A DNA stretch of 64,000 bases, taken from Actinoplanes auranticolor. GTDB taxonomy: Bacteria > Actinomycetota > Actinomycetes > Mycobacteriales > Micromonosporaceae. Below the pieces are notes generated by a model. It saw nothing but the letters and a program-made list of their open reading frames with translations, had not been told where the DNA came from and ran no database searches. This document shows, in pieces, positions 42,871-51,224 of this stretch. Made by a program: the position numbers and the translations under genes. Each line of letters starts with the position of its first letter. The first letter of the stretch is position 1. Where the stretch lies: the NCBI RefSeq assembly GCF_018332655.1, contig NZ_BOQL01000038.1:87921-151920 (forward strand). The letters are read 5' to 3'.

Positions 42871-43239
42871 ATGCACACGACCGATGATCGCGACCGGCCG
42901 ATGGCTCAGATCAGGGCGGGCATGCGGGTGGTGGACCAGTCCGGTGACGATGTGGGCACCGTCAAGCTGGTACGGATGGGTGACCCGCAGGCGGTCACCA
43001 CTGAGGGGCAGGGTGGCGGGGGTGGCCTCGCGGAGACGCTCGCCGGCGTCATCGGCGGGACCGAGCCGGACGTGCCGGCCCAGTTCGCCGCCCAGCTCCT
43101 GCGCTCCGGCTATTTGAAGATCGACTGCTCCGGGGTCTTGGCAGGAGACGCCTACGTCCCAGCCGATGAAGTCGCCACGGTGCGCGACGACATCGTGCAC
43201 CTGAGCAGCGACAGCGACTCGCTGATCCAGGAATCGTGA
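42871..43239 (+). CDS. PRC-barrel/DUF2171-like stress protein
   Basis: 122-aa soluble protein: residues ~8-35 look like a PRC-barrel opening (IRAGMRVVDQSGDDVGTVKL), a Gly-rich insert follows, and ~70-110 closes the barrel (LLRSGYLKIDCSGVLAGDAY, PADEVATVRDDIVHL). PRC-barrel proteins bind RNA or photosynthetic and cell-division partners; small soluble ones are typically stress-induced. The ATG at 42871 has GAGAAGGAG at good spacing, better than the ATG 6 nt earlier. A GGGTAG box lies about 40 nt upstream. Confidence 0.72.
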   Translation: MHTTDDRDRPMAQIRAGMRVVDQSGDDVGTVKLVRMGDPQAVTTEGQGGGGGLAETLAGVIGGTEPDVPAQFAAQLLRSGYLKIDCSGVLAGDAYVPADEVATVRDDIVHLSSDSDSLIQES

Positions 43240-43338
43240 GCCACGAGGTGGCCGTGGACCCGTCCGCGGCCACCTCGATCAGGGGTACCGACACGCCATC
43301 GACGCAAAGCCGGGCGTCTGCACACCAAGGAGCGGCGC

Positions 43339-44826
43339 GTGCTGCACGACGTACAAGAAGAATCTCCTCGCCGAGCCGGCCGGTCCCCGGTCGGCTCGGC
43401 GGGTCTGCTGGCGTTAATAGCAGGCTCCCTTGGTTTCCTGCTGTTGCTGACCGCGGTGCGCGCGGCGTGGACGCCGCTCTTCCGGGCGGACCAGCGGGTC
43501 GCGGACACGCTCAACGCCGCGGTCGCCGATAACGACCTGGTCGTGGAGATCCTGCGTGGTCTGACCGACTTCGGCGGTGGCACCATCCTGACGCGGGTGC
43601 TGGTGCTGGCGACCGCGTACCTCCTGATCCGCCGCCAGTTCCAGCTCGCCGCCTATGTGGTCGTCACCGCCCTCGGCGCCCTGATTCTTGACCCGTCCCT
43701 GAAACTGCTGGTCGGACGATTGCGGCCGGTGGTGGACCTGCCCGTCGCGTTCGCGCCGGGCATGAGTTTCCCCAGCGGGCACGCGCTAGGCTCGTTCGTC
43801 TCCTACGGGGTGCTGCTGCTGGTCTTCCTTCCCGCCGCCCGCCGCTGGCGCATCCTCGCCATCGTGGTGACCACGGTGCTGGTGGGGCTGGTCGGGTTCA
43901 CCCGGGTAGCGCTCGGCGTGCACTACGTCAGCGACGTCCTGGGGGGCTGGCTGCTCGGCGCCGCGTGGCTGGCCGTCACCGCCGCGGCGTTCCGCCGCTG
44001 GCACGGCGACCGGCGCACGACGCAGCCGCCGGTACGTGACGGGTTGGCGCCCGAGGCCGCCGATGCCCTGCGCCCGGCTCCAGACGAGGGACAGGTCCTG
44101 GCGCATCCATGGCGCACCGCAGCCGAGCTCATGGTCGCCTGGGTGCTGATCCTCGGAGCGCTGTTCGGCGCCGGCTGGCGCATCACCGGCCCACTGGACG
44201 ACTCATCTCTCGTGGCCATGGACAAGGCAATCGTGCGGTGGATCGCCGAGCACCGCGACCCCGTACTCGATCCCGTCGCGGCTGTCGGCAGCAAGCTCGG
44301 CAACGCCCACTGGATCCTGGCCGTTCTGCTCGCAGCGATGGTGATCGTCGTCGCGCTGCGCCGACGGTGGCGGCCCGTGGTGTTCCTCGCCGTCGTCATG
44401 CTCGGCGAGGTCACCCTGTTCCTCGCTTCGTCGACCATCGTGTCCCGCGACCGCCCCGACGTGCCGCAGCTGGGCCCGGAGATCCCACCCACTGCCAGCT
44501 TCCCGTCCGGGCACGTGGCCGCCCCGTTGTGCCTCTACGGAGCCCTGGCCCTGCTGGCCTGGCAGTACTCCCGCGGGTGGCCACGCTGGACGTTCCTGGC
44601 GCTTGCCGTCCTCGCGCCGGGCTACGTCGCCGCCGCCCGGCTCTACTGGGGCGTGCACCACCCCCTTGATCTGGCGGGGAGCTTTCTGCTCGCCGCCTGT
44701 TGGGTCACCGCCTGCTGGTGGGCGATCAAACCGGCGGCAGTACCGGCATCTGATCACGCTGAACTCACCCCCAATCGCGACTCGATAGGCAGTCACGGTT
44801 GCCAGTCGACCGCGGTGCGACGGTGA
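43339..44826 (+). CDS. double-PAP2 membrane phosphatase 2
   Basis: 495-aa paralogue of the protein at 25927, with the same two PAP2 units. Unit 1: K-x6-RP (KLLVGRLRP), FPSGHALGS and R-x5-H-x3-D (RVALGVHYVSD). Unit 2: FPSGHVAAP and R-x5-H-x3-D (RLYWGVHHPLD), again with the Lys of motif 1 replaced (STIVSRDRP). The GTG start at 43339 has an AAGGAGC site. The MscS gene follows 57 bp downstream, so lipid phosphatase and osmotic channel may be co-expressed. Confidence 0.86.
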   Translation: MLHDVQEESPRRAGRSPVGSAGLLALIAGSLGFLLLLTAVRAAWTPLFRADQRVADTLNAAVADNDLVVEILRGLTDFGGGTILTRVLVLATAYLLIRRQFQLAAYVVVTALGALILDPSLKLLVGRLRPVVDLPVAFAPGMSFPSGHALGSFVSYGVLLLVFLPAARRWRILAIVVTTVLVGLVGFTRVALGVHYVSDVLGGWLLGAAWLAVTAAAFRRWHGDRRTTQPPVRDGLAPEAADALRPAPDEGQVLAHPWRTAAELMVAWVLILGALFGAGWRITGPLDDSSLVAMDKAIVRWIAEHRDPVLDPVAAVGSKLGNAHWILAVLLAAMVIVVALRRRWRPVVFLAVVMLGEVTLFLASSTIVSRDRPDVPQLGPEIPPTASFPSGHVAAPLCLYGALALLAWQYSRGWPRWTFLALAVLAPGYVAAARLYWGVHHPLDLAGSFLLAACWVTACWWAIKPAAVPASDHAELTPNRDSIGSHGCQSTAVRR

Positions 44827-44883
44827 TTGAGGCCAACACGGCGAGCCTGGCGGCCGACGGCGGCATTCGGAAAGGGTCCCTGG

Positions 44884-45789
44884 ATGGATGCGTTCTTCGA
44901 TCTGCTGCGTGACAACTCCACGGTGACCGGCCGTCTGGTGACCACGGTCGTGCTGGTGATCGTCGCCGTGGCCGTGGGAACGGCAGCGGGACGCCTCGCC
45001 GGCTGGCGCCTCGGTGAGCCCTACACCCGTTACTACGCACGCAAGGCAGTGCACTACGTGACATTTGCGGTGCTGCTGGTGACGCTTGCCGTGGTATGGC
45101 GCCCGTTCGCCGGACGCGTCGGCGTGGTGCTCGGGCTGGCCGCGGCGGGGATCGCCTTCGCGATGCAGGAGGTCATCGGCGCCCTCGCGGGCTGGGCGAG
45201 CATCCTGACGGGGCGGCAGTTCCGCGTGGGTGACCGCATCCAGATGGGCGGAGTCCGCGGTGACGTCCTGGATATCACGCCGCTTCGCACCACAGTGCTG
45301 GAAATCGGCTCCAGCAGTGACACCGCGTCCTGGGTCCGGGGACGGCAGTACACCGGCCGCACCGTTTCCATCTCCAACAAGGCCGTATTCAACGAGCCGG
45401 TCTACAACAGCACCGCCGCCCTGGACCACCTCTGGGAAGAGCTCACCATCACCATCTCCTACCGCGACGACTGGCGGCTCGCCGAGACGATCCTGCGCGA
45501 GGAAGCCCAGCGCACTTCGGCCTCGCAAGGGGCACAGCAGGCGATCACGCAGATGCGCCGTCGCTACCCGGTCGGGCGCACTGAGGTGGAACCACGGGTG
45601 TTCGTGCGAGCCACCGACAACTGGATCGAGTTGTCCGCGCGGTTCGTCGTACCGGTGCGCGAGGCCCGAGCGGTGAAAGACATCGTGACCCGCACAGTCC
45701 TGGATCGTCTCACGGAGGCGTCGATACCCATCGCCTCAGCGACCCAGGACGTGACAGTACGTGCCCCGGACACCGCTGCGGACGCCTGA
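44884..45789 (+). CDS. mscS: MscS-family mechanosensitive channel
   Basis: 301-aa channel: N-terminal helices ~18-40 and ~58-80, pore-lining helix and beta domain ~85-190 (GIAFAMQEVIGALAGWASIL, FRVGDRIQMGGVRGDVLDI, VSISNKAVFNEPVYN), and C-terminal alpha/beta vestibule with MRRRYPVGRTEVEPRVFVR. It releases small osmolytes on hypo-osmotic shock. A decayed piece of an MscS gene with the same GWR-G-(E/D)P and MRRRYPVGRT words is found at 49519-49612. Confidence 0.85.
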   Translation: MDAFFDLLRDNSTVTGRLVTTVVLVIVAVAVGTAAGRLAGWRLGEPYTRYYARKAVHYVTFAVLLVTLAVVWRPFAGRVGVVLGLAAAGIAFAMQEVIGALAGWASILTGRQFRVGDRIQMGGVRGDVLDITPLRTTVLEIGSSSDTASWVRGRQYTGRTVSISNKAVFNEPVYNSTAALDHLWEELTITISYRDDWRLAETILREEAQRTSASQGAQQAITQMRRRYPVGRTEVEPRVFVRATDNWIELSARFVVPVREARAVKDIVTRTVLDRLTEASIPIASATQDVTVRAPDTAADA

Positions 45790-45853
45790 CAGTCGTACGG
45801 TCCGGACCCACCCCTCAGCCGGCTCGCCGCCGGAAACCCGTCGGACCGATTTC

Positions 45854-45868
45854 TTCACCGAAGCGTCA
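45854..45868 (-). promoter_or_regulatory. TGAC direct-repeat element L
   Basis: Plus strand TTCACCGAAGCGTCA (minus strand TGACGCTTCGGTGAA), 11-bp period; 211 bp upstream of the hydrolase gene at 46079. Confidence 0.3.
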
Positions 45869-46078
45869 TGAATTCGCAGCCGTCTTGAACTCCGCACAGT
45901 GACGAATCGGGCTGCGCCACCGCTCTGCCGACATGGCCGGGCACATCTCCCGGTTACGAGCGCGCGCCGAGGCCTGTCTCGAAGCGCCGGCTTCGGGCGT
46001 GTGTCCAGTCCTGCGCCGCGGAGGCAAGGGGACCCCGGGAGCGGGTGCAACGGCCGGTGGAGGGGTAGCGCAGCATGC

Positions 46079-47044
46079 ATGATCCCTCGACACCGCACCG
46101 CCGAAAGCCCGCTCACTCGTCCGGACGAACAGGTCCACGTGTCGTCGGTCGACGGCACGACGCTGTTCGCCAGCACATACGGTCCGCCGGATGGACCGAC
46201 GGTGGTGCTGGTGCACGGCCTGGGCCTCTCACTGGACTCGTGGCGGCAGGTGATCGACGAGCTGGCCGACCGGCACCGCGTCGTCGCCTACGACCTGCGC
46301 GGGCACGGTCGCAGCGGCCACTCCCCGGCCGGCGACTACAGCCTGGAGGCACATGCGGCGGACCTCGCGGCAGTGCTGGCGACAACGACCGGGGACCGAC
46401 CCGTGGTACCGGTCGGTCACAGCTTGGGCGGCGCCGTCGTGCTCGCCCACGCTCAGCAGTCACTGGACGCGATCGCCGGCGTTGTGTTCGCCGGGTCGAC
46501 CGCCGCGGTGGTCACCGCGCCCGGCCTGCCCGCCCGCGGACTGCCTGGTATCGCACGCCGGGGCCTGCTCCGGCTGTGGCTGACCGCCCTGCGCACTGGA
46601 GCACGAGTGGCCCGCCTCCTGCGCGACGCTCGCCGCGTCACCGACGCCTTCGCCCGGAAGCTGGTCTTCGCTCCCGGCGACCCGCAAACGGCAGTCGACC
46701 AGGCCCGGCGGACCTTCCTCGCCACTGATCCGGACGTCCTGGCCCGGACAGGCCTGGCCAGTGTCCGCGCGGACCACTCACGGCCGGCCCGGACCCTGAC
46801 TGTGCCCGCCCTTGTACTCCGCGGTGACCACGACAAGGAGGCAGACACCGCCGGCGTGCGGACGCTGATGGACCGGTTGCCTGAGGCGGACCTGGTCACC
46901 CTGCCGGGCAAGGGCCACATGGTGCCCCTGACGGACGGTCCTCTGGTCGCCGCGCACATCGCCCGGTTCGTCGCACACCTCGGCCCCTCCCGAACGGACG
47001 TGGGTCAGCTGAACCCGGACCGCTGCTGGAGCCCGCGTTCGTAG
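46079..47044 (+). CDS. alpha/beta hydrolase
   Basis: 321-aa alpha/beta-hydrolase-fold enzyme. Oxyanion-hole strand VVLVHGLGLSLDSW, nucleophile Ser115 in GHSLGG, acidic member probably in LVLRGDHDKEAD, and catalytic His in GKGHMVPL. No signal peptide. The closest types are esterases, haloperoxidase-like enzymes and lipases; the substrate is unknown. A GGGTAG box (46063-46068) ends 10 nt before the ATG, again fitting a leaderless sigma-B/F-type promoter. Confidence 0.82.
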   Translation: MIPRHRTAESPLTRPDEQVHVSSVDGTTLFASTYGPPDGPTVVLVHGLGLSLDSWRQVIDELADRHRVVAYDLRGHGRSGHSPAGDYSLEAHAADLAAVLATTTGDRPVVPVGHSLGGAVVLAHAQQSLDAIAGVVFAGSTAAVVTAPGLPARGLPGIARRGLLRLWLTALRTGARVARLLRDARRVTDAFARKLVFAPGDPQTAVDQARRTFLATDPDVLARTGLASVRADHSRPARTLTVPALVLRGDHDKEADTAGVRTLMDRLPEADLVTLPGKGHMVPLTDGPLVAAHIARFVAHLGPSRTDVGQLNPDRCWSPRS

Positions 47045-47164
47045 CCAGCGCCGGCAGGTGTCGCACCCACGAACGCGACGCTCAACCCCGGTCCATGAAT
47101 GAGGGCCGGCAAACGACCGGACGTCGAGGATCGGAGGCCGGTCCGCTCGGCGAAGCCGCCCGGC

Positions 47165-47290
47165 ATGGACACCACCGACACCGTCGCCGACCCCGCCATG
47201 GACGGCCTCGGGTCGATCATCGCCGGCGTGGCCGTGACCGCCTGGGCTGCCCGCGGATTCAGCCGCCGCCGGGTGCGGCTCGACCGCTGA
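47165..47290 (+). CDS. possible 41-aa small protein
   Basis: Short frame (MDTTDTVADPAMDGLGSIIA...) with a weakly hydrophobic helix and a basic tail (SRRRVRLDR). About 95% of codons end in G or C, a strong coding sign for this genome. No clear ribosome site, and the frame stays open upstream to 47099. It could be a small gene or the tail of a lost one. Confidence 0.35.
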   Translation: MDTTDTVADPAMDGLGSIIAGVAVTAWAARGFSRRRVRLDR

Positions 47291-47365
47291 CTGCGGCGCT
47301 GCCTACGGCATCGGAAACAACCGGCGTACCGATTGTCCTCGCTGATCAGCTCCACGTCGGCAGGG

Positions 47366-49291
47366 TCAAGAACCTGACGCCATCTCTTCCTGGCGGCGCG
47401 GTTCCTCGCGCAGGATCGCCGACGCCAGCCACTCGTCGGGTATCCCGAACGCGTCGACCAAGGTCGTCATTTGCGGCCGGAGTTCCTTGAGCAGGCCGTT
47501 GACGATGCCGGTCAGGGCCTTCGCGCGGGCCGGGGTGAGTCGCTCGTGCTCCAGGAACCAGCCCTTGTCGGCTTCGATCCTGCTCAGCGCGTAGAGGTCA
47601 CAGACGCGCGACAGCAGCGCGTGTGCCGCGGGGTCGGCCGAGCGCTCGATCCCGGCGACGAACCCTTCGAGGACTACCCGGTCGGTGTGCGCGGTGGCAG
47701 CCTTGAGGGCGTGGTCCTGAACGTCGTTGAAGACGTCGAACGGCCGTTCCCGGGTCGCCGAGTTCTTGCGCAGCCGCCGGATCACGCCGTCGAGGACGTG
47801 CCGCTCACGGTCCTCCAGCATCGCGAGCTGCCAGCCTCGGTCGGTGAACGCTCGCTCGTCACCGCCTCCGGGCGCGGCGTCGATCAGCCGGTGGATCAGC
47901 GACCGGGCTGCCGTACGCTCCAGCACCATCTCGCGCACCTGCTCGGCGACGAACGCGGTACGGCCCCAGCCGTCGAGCGAACCGAAGCTGTCCCGGTATC
48001 CGGTGAGCAGACCCTTGGCAACGAGTTGGAGCAGGACCGTGTTGTCGCCCTCGAAGGTGGTGAAGACGTCGGTGTCCGCCTTGAGGCCGGGCAGCCGGTT
48101 CGCCGCCAGATACCCCGCGCCGCCGCAGGCCTCCCGGCACGTCTGGATGGTCCGGGTGGCGTGCCAGGTCTGGGCCGCCTTGAGCGCAGCCGCCCGGGAC
48201 TCCAACTCGCGCTGCCGGTGCTCGTCGACCGGCTCCGCCGCGGACTGCACCTCATGCAGCGTGGCGACCAATTCGTCCTGGGCGAACGTGAACGCGTACG
48301 TAGTGGCGAGCGCGATCGTCAGTTTGCGCTGATGCGCCAGATAGTCGTTCAGTACCACCTCCCGGTCCCGGCCCGGGGCGGTGAACTGACGGCGTGTCTC
48401 GCCGTAACGGACCGCGATGGTCAGCGCCTCCTTGGTCGCCGAGGACGCGGCACCACCGACGGCCACCCGGCCTCGCACCAGCGTGCCCAGCATCGTGAAG
48501 AAGCGGCGCGCGTCGTCGTCGATCGGGCTGCTGTACGTACCGTCCAGGGCGACGCCGCCGTACCGGTCGAGCAACATGTCCCGGTGCACCCGCACGTGGT
48601 CGAACGACAGCCGCCCATTGTCGACGCCGAGCAGACCAGCCTTGTGACCGTCGTCGCCGATGGTCACACCCGGCAGCGGCTCGCCGTCCGCCCCACGGAT
48701 CGGCACCAGGAACGCGTGGACACCGTGCCCCCTCCCTCCGGTGACCAGCTGGGCGAAGACCACCGCGAGCCGGCCGTCCTGGGCGGCGTTGCCGATGTAG
48801 TCCTTGCGGGCGGCCTCGTACGGCGTGTGCAGGTCGAACGACTCGGTGTCCGGATCGTACTCGCAGACGGTCTGCAGCCGGTGCACGTCCGAGCCGTGCC
48901 CGGTCTCGGTCATCGCGAAGCAGCCGAGCAGATCCCCCGAGACGATGTCCTTGAGGAAGCTGTCGTGATGACGTCGTGTGCCCAGGGCAGCCACCGCACC
49001 ACCGAACAGCCCCCACTGCACGCCGGCCTTGATCATCAGCGAGAGGTCGAGAAATCCGAGCATCTCGACGGCAACCACCGCGGCACCCGCGTCGCCGGCT
49101 CCTCCGTACTCAGCCGGGAAACCAGCAGCGCAGAGGTCGGCAGGCAGCTCGCGGAGCAGTCGCGTGACCCGCGCGCGGGCCTGCCCGATCGTCTCGCCGG
49201 GCACCGCGACGAAGCGGCCGCCGGCGAGACGGTCCCGCGCCGCCTGACGCACATGGGCCCACCGCCCGTCGAGCGCTTCCTGAAGTCTCAT
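47366..49291 (-). CDS. acyl-CoA dehydrogenase/oxidase family flavoenzyme
   Basis: 641-aa enzyme with the long acyl-CoA oxidase-like layout: N-terminal helical domain, beta domain with FAD/substrate motif (GCFAMTETGHGSDV), C-terminal helical domain with QTCREACGGAGYLAANRLPG and TFEGDNTVLLQLVAKGLL (Glu of TFEGDN is the usual catalytic base), plus an extra ~200-residue C-terminal extension. It dehydrogenates fatty acyl-CoA at C2-C3. Longer than mitochondrial-type dehydrogenases (~380 aa), matching oxidases. No other beta-oxidation genes nearby. Confidence 0.88.
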   Translation of the reverse strand: MRLQEALDGRWAHVRQAARDRLAGGRFVAVPGETIGQARARVTRLLRELPADLCAAGFPAEYGGAGDAGAAVVAVEMLGFLDLSLMIKAGVQWGLFGGAVAALGTRRHHDSFLKDIVSGDLLGCFAMTETGHGSDVHRLQTVCEYDPDTESFDLHTPYEAARKDYIGNAAQDGRLAVVFAQLVTGGRGHGVHAFLVPIRGADGEPLPGVTIGDDGHKAGLLGVDNGRLSFDHVRVHRDMLLDRYGGVALDGTYSSPIDDDARRFFTMLGTLVRGRVAVGGAASSATKEALTIAVRYGETRRQFTAPGRDREVVLNDYLAHQRKLTIALATTYAFTFAQDELVATLHEVQSAAEPVDEHRQRELESRAAALKAAQTWHATRTIQTCREACGGAGYLAANRLPGLKADTDVFTTFEGDNTVLLQLVAKGLLTGYRDSFGSLDGWGRTAFVAEQVREMVLERTAARSLIHRLIDAAPGGGDERAFTDRGWQLAMLEDRERHVLDGVIRRLRKNSATRERPFDVFNDVQDHALKAATAHTDRVVLEGFVAGIERSADPAAHALLSRVCDLYALSRIEADKGWFLEHERLTPARAKALTGIVNGLLKELRPQMTTLVDAFGIPDEWLASAILREEPRRQEEMASGS

Positions 49292-49518
49292 TACTCAACA
49301 GTAACAACGGCAGCGGCCGACTCACACACATGGACCGAACAATGCTGCCGGCTGTCCTGCGCGCATCCGTCCGTCACGCCCGCGGCGTAGTGGCGAGACA
49401 TGCCGTCGCCACTCCAGCCGGGCAGCACCCTCAGGTCGCAGGTGCCGAGTTGCGGGCCGCACACCGCCCCGGGTAGGACGCCGGAGCCGGGGGCGAGGAG
49501 CGGAACCGAGACCGAACG

Positions 49519-49612
49519 TCAACGGTCGTCTGGTCGGCTGGCGCGTCGGCGACCCTACACGCCCGACAAAGGCCGTCTGATGCGCCGGCGCTACCCGGTC
49601 GGCCGCACGGTC
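49519..49612 (+). pseudogene. internally deleted MscS remnant
   Basis: Two short stretches match the intact channel at 44884. NGRLVGWRVGDPTRPTKAV corresponds to the channel's GRLAGWRLGEPYTR...KAV near its N-terminus. After a stop, LMRRRYPVGRTVSA corresponds to QMRRRYPVGRTEVE near its C-terminus. The roughly 170 residues between are missing. The right end runs into the 3' end of OB lipoprotein 4. Confidence 0.45.
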
Positions 49613-50034
49613 AGCGCCCCGGCACTCACCAGAAACCGGTCCCCGTCGAAGCGCTGATAGTGTCCCCTGTCCGGCGCCAGGGCATAGTCGTCCGCGTAAC
49701 GCCGATAGGCGAACTTCTGGACCTCACCCGTGACGGTTACCCGGTAGTTGACGGCCACGTCGAGAGCCGACGCGGACAGCACCAGCACGGCCTGGTCGCC
49801 CACCTCGGTGAGGTCGAGGACAAACGATGTCTCAGTGATCACGCGGACGACGATCCCTGTGACCGTGACGGTCGTACCGATGAAGGAGCCGTCCTGGAAG
49901 TAGTCGCCGTGCGACGGGGCCGGCCGCACGGCCGGCGCGGAATCGTTCCGGGCGGCGTCGCACGCGTTGGTGCCCAGAGCACAGACGACGGTCGCCACCA
50001 GCACCATCAAGGGATGCGAGCGGTGGTACGCCAT
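49591..50034 (-). CDS. OB-fold-like lipoprotein 4
   Basis: 147-aa secreted or lipid-anchored protein (hydrophobic signal ending GTNAC), then the family domain (YFQDGSFIGTTVTVTGIVVR, FVLDLTEVGDQAVLVLSA, VTGEVQKFAYRRYADDYAL, GDRFLVSAGALTV). Most similar to lipoprotein 1, down to the QKF-Y--YA-(D/E) segment. AGTAAGGAGG before the ATG supports the start. The last codons overlap the MscS remnant on the other strand. Confidence 0.7.
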   Translation of the reverse strand: MAYHRSHPLMVLVATVVCALGTNACDAARNDSAPAVRPAPSHGDYFQDGSFIGTTVTVTGIVVRVITETSFVLDLTEVGDQAVLVLSASALDVAVNYRVTVTGEVQKFAYRRYADDYALAPDRGHYQRFDGDRFLVSAGALTVRPTG

Positions 50035-50341
50035 GGCACCTCCTTACTGTCGCAGACCTCACCCAGCGGTCGGCACGGTCCGCGTTCCAAGCGAAGCTCG
50101 GCACGGGGCCTTCTTCGCAGAGCAGAGCGGAACCGGCACTGCACGGGTGGCCACGGATCCTTCCCCGGCCGCCCGGCGGGATCAGGACCGGGCATAGAAC
50201 GTCCCTTCTCGAACGACATCCACGGGTCGACCACTTACCCGCGACCAGTGACGGGAACGTCTTCCGAGCGCACGTACCGGTGCAGAGCCAGTCACAGAAG
50301 GGCACCGATGGGCCGGGAAGGAGCGGGCGTCGTGGCGATTC

Positions 50342-50388
50342 GGCGCCTCGTCGTTGCCGACCACGGCAGCCGGCAACGACGAGGCGCC
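50342..50388. terminator. strong hairpin terminator
   Basis: Perfect 18-bp stem (GGCGCCTCGTCGTTGCCG and complement) with an 11-nt loop, 31 nt downstream of the stop of the membrane protein gene at 50420. Confidence 0.75.
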
Positions 50389-50419
50389 TCGATCTGGTCC
50401 GAGCCTTCGCACGGTGGCG

Positions 50420-51013
50420 TCAGGTCCTCAGGGGCCGCTCGCGCTCTCGATGCTCGATCCTTCCCGCGCCGTCGATGCCGGAACCGAACTCGACATCACG
50501 GCGATGCGTGCCCGCCGGCTCGTCGGAGTGGCCGGCCGTCGGCGCGTACAACCACGCGGGCCGTGAGAGCCCACCACCGAGCATTCCCCCCGCAGCCGCG
50601 GCGACCAGACCGATCAGCAGAGACAGAAACGTTGCCCACAACGGCCCCGCTCCGAGCTCCGGCAACGGCGAGGTGAACGCCGCGAAGGGCTGGAAAGCCT
50701 GCGGAATGGCGATCACGATGGTCCCCAGCAGGATCAGACCCCACACGGTAAGACCATGGAAGAGGCCCGCACCGGCGCCCCGGACACCGGACAACCAGCC
50801 GGCCAGCAGTCCGGCGAGCAGGAGGGCGACCACCGCCGTCCCGAAACCGTACCAGTGAAGATTACGGTCGATAGCGTCAATGCCGCTACCTTCGGCGAGG
50901 GCCACCCACAGGGTGGACGTGAGCACCAGCAAGGCAAGCCCGATGACCGCGCCAGCCAACACCGATCCCCATCGGATCAATGTGGGACGCGCATACTGAT
51001 CTCTGTTGACCAT
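50420..51013 (-). CDS. four-helix membrane protein
   Basis: 197-aa protein with four hydrophobic helices (about residues 14-38, 52-74, 80-103, 120-145) separated by short loops, the last two linked by FQPFAAFTSPLPELGAGPLW. C-terminal 50 residues are charged and soluble. Glycine-rich helices recall TIGR04086/DUF-type permease-like stress membrane proteins; family not identified. AAGGAGGAAGG fixes the start. Two TGAC half-sites lie 92 and 114 bp upstream. Confidence 0.65.
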   Translation of the reverse strand: MVNRDQYARPTLIRWGSVLAGAVIGLALLVLTSTLWVALAEGSGIDAIDRNLHWYGFGTAVVALLLAGLLAGWLSGVRGAGAGLFHGLTVWGLILLGTIVIAIPQAFQPFAAFTSPLPELGAGPLWATFLSLLIGLVAAAAGGMLGGGLSRPAWLYAPTAGHSDEPAGTHRRDVEFGSGIDGAGRIEHRERERPLRT

Positions 51014-51104
51014 GATCCTTCCTCCTTGTCGGATCGTGTCCAGAGCATCCGCCCGGACGACCATGTATGCCCTGGCTCTTGTCTGGTGGAGTTCCCACGG
51101 CATG

Positions 51105-51130
51105 TGACAGCCCGCCTGCGGGTTCATGAC
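51105..51130 (+). promoter_or_regulatory. TGAC element M with 22-bp period
   Basis: TGACAG and TGACAA half-sites spaced 22 bp (two helical turns) in place of 11, upstream of the membrane protein gene at 51013. Possibly two partial sites. Confidence 0.3.
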
Positions 51131-51224
51131 AATCCAAGGGCGCCCGTTCGCCTGCCCGCGTACTTCGGCTTGCGCAAGGCGGTGCGGGCAGAAGGAGCCG
51201 CAGGGCGACAGCGCGAACCTCTGC

